Shown here in pieces: positions 24,835 to 34,265 of a stretch of DNA of 64,000 nt. The first letter of the stretch is position 1; the number at the start of each line of letters is the position of its first letter. The DNA comes from Pedobacter frigiditerrae (GTDB lineage Bacteria; Bacteroidota; Bacteroidia; Sphingobacteriales; Sphingobacteriaceae). The translations under genes were made by a program, and so were the position numbers. Below the pieces are notes generated by a model. That model saw nothing but the letters and a program-made list of their open reading frames with translations. It was not told the DNA's origin and made no database searches. Location: contig NZ_JAVTSS010000002.1 in assembly GCF_032678705.1 (NCBI RefSeq), forward strand, positions 2,046,001 through 2,110,000. The letters are read 5' to 3'.

Positions 24835-24912
24835 GATGCTGAAATAAATGATGTATTATAAATTTCACAAAATGATTTTGTCTATTAATCCCTACCAATA
24901 GGTATTTGGCAA

Positions 24913-27186
24913 CTATCTTTTTATGAAGATGAAATCACCACCCTCATCTCCAGCGCTCTTTATCTCACCGTACATTGGTGTCTGATCTGTATCGCTATTG
25001 TTCATTACTGCTATTTTTAATTTAGAAAATAAATCTTCAGCAGATAAGTATTTTTCGGTATTTTGATTTAATCTTTTAAGCAGGTATTCAACGAAAATAC
25101 TTTTGTCAGGCACTTCTTTTAAGGCCCCACTGGTCATTGCTTTGCGGCTTGGCAAATCGTACAAAACACTAATTGCTTTTGGAGCATTGGCAAGTACAGA
25201 CCTTGTTTTAAATATGCTGCCGGCAAAGCAAGCATCGGTAATTAAAAGTGTGTGTTTAGATTTTATGCTACTTATATATTCTTTTAAATCTGCATTAGAA
25301 ACGTAAGTTGGTCTAGAACCATTTTGAGCATCTGAAGGAAACCAAAATCCTTCTTGTCTAGAATCCATCCATAATCCGTGACCTGCATAAAATATCAATA
25401 CATTATCCTCCGGTTTTACCTTTGTTATTAAATCTTCTAACGCGGCAAATACCTGTAGCCTTGTCGGGTTTTTAAGCAGGTTAGTGTTTTGTTCCTCGAA
25501 ATTATAAACTGTTTTAAGGGTGTTGGCAAGCTTTGTTGCATCACTTACTGGGTATTGTAAGTCTACAATTTTATCATCGGCATAATTTTCTACACCAATA
25601 ATTAATGCATAATATTTTCCTAATACATTAGCAGTTGATGTTTCTACAATCTTTGGAACTTGAGGTTTTTCGACCAAAAATGTATAGTTGCCTTGGTTTC
25701 TAAATTCATCTGTTGCAACAACAGTTAGCGAATTGTCGCCGGTTTTTAGGGGTACATCTGCTGAGAAAGTCCCATCGGTACCTAAAACTGCAGCAATACC
25801 ATTTATTGTTACAGTAGATATGAGAGAAGCATCGTTTGCAATGCCTGTAACTTTGATCCCGTCATTTGCAGAAACTACTTTCAGTCCTCTGGTCACTTCT
25901 GGAGACAAAATTTTTATTTCTGGCACTTTATTATCAACCTGTGCAATTTGTTTGTTAGGATTTACAGAGATTTTATTATCTAAATATTTAAAAGTTATAT
26001 AATCATAACCGACAGTTTGATTTCCACCTGCTATTAAACCAAATTGATAGCCAGAAAATCCTATATCTCCATGGGTATAAACTAATATGTCATTAATGTA
26101 AAATAAAATCTTTCCTTCCTTTCTAAGGATGGTCAGTTTGTTTTTTGAATTGATTCCTTTATTTACAGCAGTTGTTTCTTTCCACGGAACCAAATCTCTA
26201 TACCCATTGGCTGATGAATACCCAAAGCCGAAGTACCCAGCATTTGCAATGAAAAACTGGTAAGATTGTTTGGTATCTAAACCGAAAACAACACCAAATC
26301 CAGTTTCTCCCTTTCCGCTATAATAAACGGTTGAGGTTTCTAATAAAAAGTCTCTATTCATATCAACCCATGTTGCAGCAACGGTTACAGTACTTATGTT
26401 GATGTTTTTAGATGAATTAAATATTTTTAAATGGCTATTCTCCATTGCCATTCTCACTGAGTCCTTTGCCGCAATAACCCAATCATTTTCGTCATCTTGG
26501 TCAAAGGTTGTGCTGTAGGCAACTTTGCCAATGTTATCGTCTGCAGGAGTCAAAGCTGTGGTATTGGAATCATTTGAGGTTATCGTAAAGCTATTAAAGC
26601 CGATAGTCTGATTCATTTGAACCATGATGCCACAGTTATCTCCAAAAAAGATTGGGGCTACTAAATTAGCTACTGGTTGATTATTGATAAAGAGATAGAT
26701 TTTATCACTTCTTTTTTCAACCTTTAATTTATTCTTAAAGCCTTGTGATCTATATATAAAATTGCTGGGTTGCCAATTTAGAATATTTGTATACTTCCCA
26801 TTTGAAAAAGAATAAAGTGTGAAATTCCCATTTCCAGAAATACCAAAAAAGTATAGATTATTTACATCTTTCGCTCCAAACACAATGCCATAACCAAAAT
26901 TATCAACTCCTTTTAAATGTTCTACAGTTGTTTCTATACTAAAACTACTGTTTTTGTTTGGGTAATAAGACACAAACTTGGCCGCATGAGCAACTGACTT
27001 TTTGTAAGTGAATTTGAAACTACCATCTTCAACCTTTGTGTTTATTTCTGGAGAATCATAATATGGCCAATCCTTACTTTTACTTTCGTTTGAGAAATTA
27101 GCTTGGTATAGAACGTTTTGTGCATTTACAGTAGTAGAACATATCAATGCGATTATAAATGATAGATATTTAAAAACTTTATACAT
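24913..27186 (-). CDS. Secreted caspase-family (C14) peptidase with duplicated beta-sandwich domains
   Basis: 757 residues from the ATG at 27186 (MYKVFKYLSFIIALICSTTV...NAQ signal peptide); an ATG at 27201 would overlap the upstream gene. Two concanavalin-like domains of about 190 residues each (e.g. GYGIVFGAKDVNNLYFFGIS and GFGVVFGLDTKQSYQFFIAN) are a clear internal duplication. An Ig-like domain (about 420-515) follows, then a C-terminal caspase domain starting YYALIIGVENYADD. It has the catalytic dyad: His in FYAGHG (about 601) and Cys in DACFAGS (about 652). Metacaspase-like C14 enzymes cleave after Arg/Lys or Asp. The papain-like gene ends one base upstream, indicating coupling. Confidence 0.88.
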   Translation of the reverse strand: MYKVFKYLSFIIALICSTTVNAQNVLYQANFSNESKSKDWPYYDSPEINTKVEDGSFKFTYKKSVAHAAKFVSYYPNKNSSFSIETTVEHLKGVDNFGYGIVFGAKDVNNLYFFGISGNGNFTLYSFSNGKYTNILNWQPSNFIYRSQGFKNKLKVEKRSDKIYLFINNQPVANLVAPIFFGDNCGIMVQMNQTIGFNSFTITSNDSNTTALTPADDNIGKVAYSTTFDQDDENDWVIAAKDSVRMAMENSHLKIFNSSKNINISTVTVAATWVDMNRDFLLETSTVYYSGKGETGFGVVFGLDTKQSYQFFIANAGYFGFGYSSANGYRDLVPWKETTAVNKGINSKNKLTILRKEGKILFYINDILVYTHGDIGFSGYQFGLIAGGNQTVGYDYITFKYLDNKISVNPNKQIAQVDNKVPEIKILSPEVTRGLKVVSANDGIKVTGIANDASLISTVTINGIAAVLGTDGTFSADVPLKTGDNSLTVVATDEFRNQGNYTFLVEKPQVPKIVETSTANVLGKYYALIIGVENYADDKIVDLQYPVSDATKLANTLKTVYNFEEQNTNLLKNPTRLQVFAALEDLITKVKPEDNVLIFYAGHGLWMDSRQEGFWFPSDAQNGSRPTYVSNADLKEYISSIKSKHTLLITDACFAGSIFKTRSVLANAPKAISVLYDLPSRKAMTSGALKEVPDKSIFVEYLLKRLNQNTEKYLSAEDLFSKLKIAVMNNSDTDQTPMYGEIKSAGDEGGDFIFIKR

Positions 27187-27187
27187 T

Positions 27188-28621
27188 TTAGTTATGATCA
27201 AGTTCTACCATTAATGCCACAGTACTTTTACCTTTACTGAATCCGCTAAAACCAATCTTATCTTTTAAAAAGGTGATGTCAGAAGGTTCTACGATTTGAT
27301 TTTTTAGCACTGCGTATATTTTTTCGTTAAAAGAACCTTTTTCAAATGCTATTCTTTTAATGATTTCATTGATATCTAAAGGTTCTTTGCTATAGAGCAC
27401 ACAAAGGAAATCTTTACCTGGTCTTTCATCAAATTCTATAAAATGATCTTCGTCTGGGATAGCTACATTGTTCTTTCTATCGGTAAGCGCAGCACTAATG
27501 CCATCGTTATATGGAAATATCTTCGTTATTTCATTCGTAAGGTCAGAGCTAATGGCATATACAAATGCGGGTTGATTATTTGAAATGTAAATCCTAAACC
27601 TAGTGCCAGAATTATATGCTTTTGTAGTTTGGTAGATGGTTAACGGACCTGACGTAGTTTTGGCAGGAACAACCTTTAAACCTCTTGAAGCCATAAAAAG
27701 GTTAGTTGGTATCGCTGTATTATTTGCTAATGTTAATGTGATTTGACCAGATAAGTCAGGAACATTTGGCTTGGTTTCAGGTAAATCTATAAACTCAAAA
27801 GCATAATTGGTAAAACTTGCAAAGTCCTCGTATTTGATCCAAATATAACCCATTGTTCCCCAAATTGTTCCCCAGCTATTTTGCACTTCAAAAGCGCCGC
27901 CAAACTTACTATCATCATACCCAACAACACACATGGCATGTGCTCCAAAAGACCCGTTGGGAGATTCTGTTGGTGTCCATAATTCTTTTTTGTTCGCTAA
28001 GCCAAATGATGGTGGGCAAGTCATTCCGATTAAAACCGGCTTTCTTTCTGAGATAGATTTTTTAACTGCCTGTATTTTTATTTTGGCAGGGTCTGAATTC
28101 TCAAAAATCTTTAGGTAATCTTTTATTTTAGAGTTTGTGGCAATATTCAATTGTGTCTCGCTAATTGATTCTGTACAGAGCGATGATAAGCTTTTATAAG
28201 GTAAAACCCCTTTATTTTTCATCAGTTCTAAAGCAATAAATATAGATGAGCCACCAACACATTTTAAATCATCTGGTTTTAGTAACCTATATAAAAAAGC
28301 GGGTGAGTAGGCGTGGTCTGTAATGTAGGCTTTATCGGTCCAGTTGTGTTTAATAGCGTCCACAATTGTTTTTCCGCAGTAAGCAGATGCCCAGGCTGTA
28401 CAGGTGCCGTAATAACTTTGGTGGCCCGGTGTTGGTGCATACATTTTAATGGATGCTGCTGACGGTACAATATCTAGGTTTCTGGTTAGTTTTGCTTTTT
28501 TTGGCGTGGCCTTATATGCATTATCATCTAAATCTAATCCTCTTCCATATGGTGTTTGTGAAAAGGTATTTATACAAAGCGATAACAATACTAAAAAACA
28601 GTTGAATTTCTTTAAATGCAT
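27188..28621 (-). CDS. Secreted papain-family (C1) cysteine peptidase with DUF4384-like C-domain
   Basis: 477 residues with signal peptide (MHLKKFNCFLVLLSLCINTFSQ). The papain triad is complete: Cys in YGTCTAWASAY (about 73), His in GAHAMCVVGYDD (about 227) and Asn in VQNSWGTIWG (about 248), with the oxyanion Gln in HQSYYGTC. After the catalytic domain, residues about 290-420 resemble DUF4384 (FRIYISNNQPAFVYAISSDL, ITKIFPYNDG, IPDEDHFIEFDE). There is no obvious inhibitory propeptide; only about 45 residues precede the catalytic region. It is the first gene of the minus-strand operon that continues into the caspase-family peptidase, a lipoprotein and a repeat protein. Confidence 0.9.
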   Translation of the reverse strand: MHLKKFNCFLVLLSLCINTFSQTPYGRGLDLDDNAYKATPKKAKLTRNLDIVPSAASIKMYAPTPGHQSYYGTCTAWASAYCGKTIVDAIKHNWTDKAYITDHAYSPAFLYRLLKPDDLKCVGGSSIFIALELMKNKGVLPYKSLSSLCTESISETQLNIATNSKIKDYLKIFENSDPAKIKIQAVKKSISERKPVLIGMTCPPSFGLANKKELWTPTESPNGSFGAHAMCVVGYDDSKFGGAFEVQNSWGTIWGTMGYIWIKYEDFASFTNYAFEFIDLPETKPNVPDLSGQITLTLANNTAIPTNLFMASRGLKVVPAKTTSGPLTIYQTTKAYNSGTRFRIYISNNQPAFVYAISSDLTNEITKIFPYNDGISAALTDRKNNVAIPDEDHFIEFDERPGKDFLCVLYSKEPLDINEIIKRIAFEKGSFNEKIYAVLKNQIVEPSDITFLKDKIGFSGFSKGKSTVALMVELDHN

Positions 28622-29162
28622 AGTTTTTTGAATAGTATGATAATTTTATATAAAAATATTAGAAACTTCAGTTTGTATGTATACCCTGTGGTAGGTATTT
28701 AAAAAACCTTATCTATGCGCTGATAAAGCTTCAATAAAATCATTTTATTTCTATCTTTTTTGTTTTTATTTAAGTAAATATTTGATAAAATAAACTAAAT
28801 GACGTTTTTATAATCTCATTTATTGATTTATTACCTTTAAAATCCTCTATTTTTTCATTTTATGTTGATTTTTGGCGATAAAAAATTTTATAATTTCTAT
28901 ATTTTTTATAAAAACATAGAAATTATAAAAAAATAATTCCTATTTTGCTAATCGAAACTTAAAACTAAACTATTATTTTCTTTTTGTCGGCAATTTTTGC
29001 TTGCATAATGATAAATTATGCTTGTGAGTCGCATTTTTTTGTCAAATTTAATCTTTTGACGAATGTAGTAGTGAGAAAAAGTATTCATTTCTTGTTTTAG
29101 GTTGTTTTATTAAGAATTCAATTTCTCACATAAAATAATCATTAACCCTAAAAACTAAAAGT
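28622..29162. other. Divergent intergenic region, protease operon / susC
   Basis: 541 very AT-rich bases without a gene. They include a 15-bp inverted repeat at 28886-28930, a smaller hairpin GCATAAT/ATTATGC at 29003-29021, and a -7-like TATTTTG at 28941-28947 that could drive susC with a leader of about 210 bases. No clear -7 box was seen for the minus-strand operon. Confidence 0.5.
28886..28930. repeat. 15-bp AT-rich inverted repeat upstream of susC
   Basis: TTTTATAATTTCTAT (28886-28900) and ATAGAAATTATAAAA (28916-28930) are perfect inverses, loop 15 bases, ending 10 bases before a -7-like box (28941-28947). The position, overlapping the -33 region, would suit an operator or a DNA-bending site. 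Confidence 0.6.
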
Positions 29163-32100
29163 ATGAAAGAAAAACTACTCGTTTTGTTCCTTCTAATTTT
29201 GCTAAGTGCCTCGGTAAATGCACAACAGAAGACGATTACTGGAAAAATTACAGAAAAAGGAGGGCTTCCCCTTCCGGGAGTTTCCGTTACTGTTCCGGGA
29301 ACTAGAATTGCCACTCAGACCAATGAGGATGGTGTTTATTCCATTACAGTTCCCAATAATACTACCTTACTTGCATTTCGTTTCCTAGGTTATGTAAGTA
29401 AAACATTAACTATTGCCTCAGGCACAATTAATGTAACATTAGAAGAAGATACAAGTACATTAAGTGATGTAGTTGTAACTGGCTATGGTACGGTTAAGAA
29501 AAGTGACTTGGTTGGTTCTGTAGTTTCAATTAGAGGTAATCAAATTGCAAATAGGCCTGTTCAAAGTTTTGATCAAGCGCTTGGAGGGAAGGCAGCTGGT
29601 GTTCAAATCACAATACCAAATGGTGTGCTCAACAATCCTCCCGTATTTCGTATTCGAGGTACTAACTCAATCTCATTAAGTTCTTATCCGTTAGTTATTG
29701 TTGATGGTGTTGCATCTTTTACAGGAGATGTGAGTGGAAGTAACGCTGCGGGTAATGCGCTTTCAAGTATTAATCCCCAAGATATTGAAACAATTGACAT
29801 CTTAAAAGATGCATCTGCAACTGCAATTTATGGTAGTAGAGCCGCTAATGGTGTAGTTGTAATTACAACCAAAAGAGGAAGAACTGGGAAAGCAACAGTG
29901 ACTTATGATGGTTGGACGGGTGTAGCAAAAGTACAAAGGCTGCCAGATATGATGGATGCTTATCAATATACTGATATTAAAAATGAAGGTTTGAGAAATG
30001 CTGGAACTTTTAACGCTGCAACTAACGCTTATGCATTAACAAATGGTCCAGATGGGAATCCTATCAATACAAATTGGTATGATTATGCTTATCGTCAAGG
30101 CGTATCTTATAGCAACTCATTAAGCGTATCTGGCGGTTCAGAATCTACAAACTATTACATGTCACTTAACTATAGTAATCAACAAGGTATAATTGTTAAA
30201 AATGATTATAAAAGATTAGGAGTGCTTTTTAATATTGATCATAAAATAAGCAAATCATTAAGTGTAGGCGCTAAGTTGCAATATGCTAATGAGGATAACC
30301 TCGCAGTGATTAGTTCGGGTTCTTTAGATGGACAGGCGTTTTCTACGGCAGGTCTTGGTCGTGTGGCCTTAGTTAATTCTCCTAACGTTTCGCCTTACTC
30401 AAATACTGGTGGTTATAATTTAAGTGGAAATAACCTAGGTATAATGAATAATAAAGTTAGTCAAGTAGGTTTTTATAATCCTGTAGTTCAAATAGATTTG
30501 GATAGGTCTTATAACTATTTGAATAGGGTTCAATCAAATGCATTTGTACAATATAGGCCAATTCCAATGGTTACCTTAAGAAGTGTTTATGGTATAGATT
30601 ATCTATACTCTACCAATGACACCTTTGCAAACCCTATAAATGGCGATGGTTTTGCGGCGTTGGGCTCTGCGGGTATGAGTTATAGTCAAAATAAACGTTC
30701 GGTCTGGACCACTACTGCTCAGGCAGATAAGACATTTAATGATGAGCATACATTCTCTCTACTTTTAGGTACAGAGCAGCAAACTACTGTGAATTCCTCT
30801 TTCGGTGCTGGTAGATCAGGGCTTTCTGATTTAGCTTTTAATGATTTTACTGCTGGTTATACCCAGTTTTCTAATACAGGAGGTTTTGGAGAGAATTATC
30901 TAGTTTCATTTTTTGGCCGTTTAAACTATGATTATAAAAAGAAATATATAGTAAACGGTACTTTACGTCAAGATGAGTACTCTGCGTTTGGTCCTGATAA
31001 AAAAGCAGGTACATTTTATAGTGTAGGTTTGGGATATGAATTAGCGCAAGAAGATTTTTGGAAAAACGGCAAAATGGGTAAAATTTTCAGCAGTTTTAAA
31101 TTAAGAGGTAGTTATGGAGAAGTTGGTAATTTTGCTGGTTTAGGCAATTTGGCCCCAAATTCGTATTACAGTGCAGGCTTGTTCGGGGGTACCCCAACTT
31201 TGAACTTTAGTCAAGCAGGTAATTCAGAAATTGGTTGGGAAACCAGTAAAAAATTAGATGTGGGGGTTAATTTGGGTATCTTAAAAGACCGGATTACCTT
31301 CGAGTTAGCTTATTATAAAAATGATATCGATGGTCTAATTTATAATGTTCCTCAAGCTCCATCTGCTGGTTTGCCTAATTCTCCACAAACTAACATAGGT
31401 TCTATGTATAATAAAGGTTATGAGTTTACTGTGAATGCACAAGCGATTACCACTAAGAATTTTAGCTGGTCATCATCATTTAACTTTACCTATAACAAGA
31501 ATGAAATTGAAGCACTAACACCAACAATTACGCAGTTTACATCAGCAACATCAGGTTTAGAAACTGCAAGTATCTCTAGAGTAGGTACATCATTAGGTAT
31601 GATTTATGTGGTAACCACTGCTGGTGTAGATCCTGCAACTGGAAGAAGAATATTTGTTAGCGGTTCTACAGGCAGAAAAATGCTTTATGACCATGCTTCG
31701 CCTGTGGCAAGTCGCTGGAGATATGAAGATGGGACAATTGCACCGGGTATAACTTCTCAAGATCAGCAAGTGTATGGTAACTCTCAGCCTAAATTCTATG
31801 GTGGTTTCAACAACAACTTTAAATATAAAAACATTGATTTGAGTTTAACTATTACTTATCAAGCAGGGTTCTACATCTATAATGGAACACAGGCATCCAT
31901 CATGGATCAACGTTTCTGGAATAACTCTGTTGATATATTAAATAGATGGACTACACCTGGACAAATTACCGCTGTGCCAAGAGTTGTTGCGGGCGATAAC
32001 ATGTCTAATGGTTCGGCAGTGCCGCTTGATATCAATGTTTATAAAGGAGATTTCGTTAAATTGAGAGATATCTCAGTAGGTTACACTCTTCCGGGTAGCT

Positions 32101-32291
32101 TTCTTACTAAAATGAAGATCGCTTCTGCAAGGGTGTTTTTGAGCGGACAAAATTTACTCATCCTTACCAAATACAATGGTACTGATCCTGAAGTTTCATC
32201 AAATGGTGGTTCTAATGGTTCTCAGGGTGTTGAGCGTAACTCGGTAGCAAGTGCAAGAGTGTTTACTGCAGGATTAAATTTCAAATTTTAA
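29163..32291 (+). CDS. SusC/RagA-family TonB-linked outer membrane protein
   Basis: 1042 residues: signal peptide (MKEKLLVLFLLILLSASVNA), CarboxypepD_reg-like domain (ITGKITEKGGLPLPGVSVTV ... FRFLGYVSKTL), TonB-box-like DVVVTGYGTVKK, plug domain (FRIRGTNSISLSSYPLVIVD, DILKDASATAIYGSRAANGV), and a barrel ending in AGLNFKF. The plug phrases are diagnostic of SusC. There is no STN secretin-like domain before the CarboxypepD_reg region, so direct sigma/anti-sigma signalling is not expected. SusD follows after one base. No glycosidase, protease or regulator lies beside the pair, so the imported nutrient (glycan, peptide or other) is not predictable. Confidence 0.95.
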   Translation: MKEKLLVLFLLILLSASVNAQQKTITGKITEKGGLPLPGVSVTVPGTRIATQTNEDGVYSITVPNNTTLLAFRFLGYVSKTLTIASGTINVTLEEDTSTLSDVVVTGYGTVKKSDLVGSVVSIRGNQIANRPVQSFDQALGGKAAGVQITIPNGVLNNPPVFRIRGTNSISLSSYPLVIVDGVASFTGDVSGSNAAGNALSSINPQDIETIDILKDASATAIYGSRAANGVVVITTKRGRTGKATVTYDGWTGVAKVQRLPDMMDAYQYTDIKNEGLRNAGTFNAATNAYALTNGPDGNPINTNWYDYAYRQGVSYSNSLSVSGGSESTNYYMSLNYSNQQGIIVKNDYKRLGVLFNIDHKISKSLSVGAKLQYANEDNLAVISSGSLDGQAFSTAGLGRVALVNSPNVSPYSNTGGYNLSGNNLGIMNNKVSQVGFYNPVVQIDLDRSYNYLNRVQSNAFVQYRPIPMVTLRSVYGIDYLYSTNDTFANPINGDGFAALGSAGMSYSQNKRSVWTTTAQADKTFNDEHTFSLLLGTEQQTTVNSSFGAGRSGLSDLAFNDFTAGYTQFSNTGGFGENYLVSFFGRLNYDYKKKYIVNGTLRQDEYSAFGPDKKAGTFYSVGLGYELAQEDFWKNGKMGKIFSSFKLRGSYGEVGNFAGLGNLAPNSYYSAGLFGGTPTLNFSQAGNSEIGWETSKKLDVGVNLGILKDRITFELAYYKNDIDGLIYNVPQAPSAGLPNSPQTNIGSMYNKGYEFTVNAQAITTKNFSWSSSFNFTYNKNEIEALTPTITQFTSATSGLETASISRVGTSLGMIYVVTTAGVDPATGRRIFVSGSTGRKMLYDHASPVASRWRYEDGTIAPGITSQDQQVYGNSQPKFYGGFNNNFKYKNIDLSLTITYQAGFYIYNGTQASIMDQRFWNNSVDILNRWTTPGQITAVPRVVAGDNMSNGSAVPLDINVYKGDFVKLRDISVGYTLPGSFLTKMKIASARVFLSGQNLLILTKYNGTDPEVSSNGGSNGSQGVERNSVASARVFTAGLNFKF

Positions 32292-32292
32292 G

Positions 32293-33753
32293 ATGATTAA
32301 CATGAAAAGAAAAATAATATATACACTTGCATTGTTGGCTGTTATTGCTACATCATGCAGAAAGGAATCGAAATTAAATCCAGAATCGGTTAATGCCGTT
32401 TCCTTTGAATTTTCTTTTACTACCCCAGATAGGGTAAAAGCCCAGGTGCTAGGGATGTACTCAGGGTTAAAGGCCAGTGATTTTTATGGCGGTAGGTACA
32501 TCGTTTACAATGAGGTAAGGGCAGATAACTATATTAACCTCACAACAAATGCTGTAACGGCTTATCAAGTATGGAATTTTACAACCTCTAATAATGCCCA
32601 AGAGGTAACTGGTTTGTGGGGTGCCGCTTACTCGGTAATTAATAGATGTAATTTATTTATAGATGGAATGGCTGCTGGTGGTGCTGCAACCGTGGGGCCG
32701 GCATTGGCAGCCAATTATGTTGCAGAAGCGAAATTGGTAAGGGCAATTAGTTATTATAGCTTATTGCAGTTATATGCTAGGCCATATTATGATGGTAATG
32801 GAAATAAACCTGGGGTTCCACTAAGATTAAAAGGAAATTCCGTTGCTGGTAATTACGACTTGGCTAGAAGTACTGTTGGAGAGGTTTATACTCAAATTTT
32901 GAAGGATTTGAGTGAGGCTGAAACAGCTTTGCCATTGAATTATGCTACAGCGTATGATAATACAATACGTGGTCATAGAAATACTGCAATTGCATTTAAA
33001 ACAAGGGTTTATTTAAGTATGCAGCGTTATGCAGATGTAATTACAGAAGCTAATAAAATTGTGAGTGCTGCTGCACCGTTTACTGCAACATCAGGTGTTG
33101 CCAATGCGCTACAAGCTAATGTGGCTAATGTATTTAAAACCCCTTATACTACTACGGAGTCAATTTTATCGTCACCAATGAATGCCACTACCGATGTTGT
33201 TGGCGGGCAAAATGCATTGGGGTCGTATTTTTTCTCGGTAAGAGAATTTAAATTAAATGATGCTGGTATTATTGCCGATGCTGGTTGGAAAACAACAGAC
33301 GCTAGAAGGACGTTAATAGGTACGGCAACAATAAGTGGGGTATCTAGTAAATTGATGGGTAAGTTTGCAACACCGTCTCCTTATATAGACTACGTGCCAA
33401 TTATCCGCTACGCAGAGGTTTTGTTAAGTTTAGGGGAGGCTATTACCAGAAGCACAAACACAGTTGATGCTAGAGCAATTAGTCTGTTAAATGCAGTTAG
33501 GCAACGTTCAGACGCCACAACTACTTTTACGGCTGCGGATTTCTTGACTTCTCAATCCCTTGCTGACGCATTCTTAAAAGAGAGAAATATTGAGTTGCTT
33601 GGAGAAGGGTTAAGAAGTCCAGATTTATTGAGACTAGGTTTAGATTTGCCTGCAAAAGGAACCGTGTCTTCGGTTCCCTCAACGGATAGAAGATATATTT
33701 TTCCTATCTCGCAAACAGAATTGTTATATAATAAATTGATGACGGATAACTAA
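32293..33753 (+). CDS. SusD/RagB-family nutrient-binding lipoprotein
   Basis: Surface lipoprotein that caps the SusC barrel and binds substrate. 486 residues; signal peptide ends in IATSC, the lipid-anchored Cys. The start is ATG 32293 or ATG 32302 (MKRKIIYTLALLAV); the first is one base from the susC stop. SusD hallmarks: AKLVRAISYYSLLQLYARPY in the N-terminal TPR region, IIRYAEVLLSLGEAITR, and the C-terminal FLKERNIELLGEGLRSPDLL with RRYIFPISQTEL. Terminator at 33773-33803 closes the two-gene operon. Confidence 0.95.
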   Translation: MINMKRKIIYTLALLAVIATSCRKESKLNPESVNAVSFEFSFTTPDRVKAQVLGMYSGLKASDFYGGRYIVYNEVRADNYINLTTNAVTAYQVWNFTTSNNAQEVTGLWGAAYSVINRCNLFIDGMAAGGAATVGPALAANYVAEAKLVRAISYYSLLQLYARPYYDGNGNKPGVPLRLKGNSVAGNYDLARSTVGEVYTQILKDLSEAETALPLNYATAYDNTIRGHRNTAIAFKTRVYLSMQRYADVITEANKIVSAAAPFTATSGVANALQANVANVFKTPYTTTESILSSPMNATTDVVGGQNALGSYFFSVREFKLNDAGIIADAGWKTTDARRTLIGTATISGVSSKLMGKFATPSPYIDYVPIIRYAEVLLSLGEAITRSTNTVDARAISLLNAVRQRSDATTTFTAADFLTSQSLADAFLKERNIELLGEGLRSPDLLRLGLDLPAKGTVSSVPSTDRRYIFPISQTELLYNKLMTDN

Positions 33754-33772
33754 TTTTAGTTTTGTGTTTAAT

Positions 33773-33803
33773 GAATGCCTCGAATTTTTCGGGGCATTTT
33801 TAT
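33773..33803 (+). terminator. Terminator of the susCD operon
   Basis: AATGCCTCGAA pairs with TTCGGGGCATT around TTT (one mismatch), followed by a T-rich run. Confidence 0.85.
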
Positions 33804-33887
33804 TTACTTAAAAGAAGACTGAAAATACTTAACCGTTAGCTTTCCAATATTTTTTATAAAAACCTTTCTAGTTTTCAATATTTTACC

Positions 33888-33895
33888 TACATTTG
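33888..33895 (+). promoter_or_regulatory. -7 box of the rpsU promoter
   Basis: TACATTTG fits TAnnTTTG. The -33 region (CTTTC near 33864-33868) is weak. Transcription would start near 33902, giving a leader of about 47 bases with the Shine-Dalgarno at 33931. Confidence 0.6.
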
Positions 33896-33928
33896 CAACC
33901 CCAATAACAGGGAACATTAAACACATCG

Positions 33929-33937
33929 AGAGGAGGT
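33929..33937 (+). promoter_or_regulatory. Strong Shine-Dalgarno of rpsU
   Basis: AGAGGAGGT lies 12 bases upstream of the rpsU ATG (33949) and is fully complementary to the anti-SD core CCUCC. Almost no other gene in this window has such a site. In Bacteroidota the anti-SD is sequestered by bS21 with bS18 and bS6, so an SD before the bS21 gene fits autoregulation: ribosomes lacking bS21 would translate it preferentially. Confidence 0.8.
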
Positions 33938-33948
33938 ATTTCTACGTT

Positions 33949-34143
33949 ATGATTATTATTAACATTAAAGACGGCGAATCATTAGATAAAGCGCTTAAAC
34001 GTTTCAAGAAAAAGTTTGAAAAAACTGGTGTATTGAGAGAACTACGTAGTCGTCAGGCATACGAGAAAAAATCTGTTGCTCGTCGTACAGAAATCAAACA
34101 TGCTGTTTACATTCAGAACATGAACCAAGAAGGAACTTTATAG
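33949..34143 (+). CDS. rpsU: 30S ribosomal protein S21 (bS21)
   Basis: 64 residues beginning MIIINIKDGESLDKALKRFK, then KKFEKTGVLRELRSRQAYEK and a basic tail, all typical of bS21. It binds near the 3' end of 16S rRNA on the 30S platform. In this phylum, bS21 with bS18 and bS6 covers the anti-Shine-Dalgarno, explaining the near absence of SD usage. Its own mRNA carries a strong SD. It has its own -7 box and terminator (34168-34200), so it is a monocistronic unit upstream of xerC and hpf. Confidence 0.96.
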   Translation: MIIINIKDGESLDKALKRFKKKFEKTGVLRELRSRQAYEKKSVARRTEIKHAVYIQNMNQEGTL

Positions 34144-34167
34144 TTTTAACTTGTTTACATAGATAAA

Positions 34168-34200
34168 AAAGTCCCGATGTTTTAGTCGGGACTTTTTTTT
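34168..34200 (+). terminator. Terminator of rpsU
   Basis: AAAGTCCCGA pairs with TCGGGACTTT around TGTTTTAG, followed by a run of T. Confidence 0.9.
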
Positions 34201-34265
34201 TGAAAAAAATATTTTGCAATTCATTTTTTTGTATATTGACAAATATTGAATAACGAATAAGGCCT

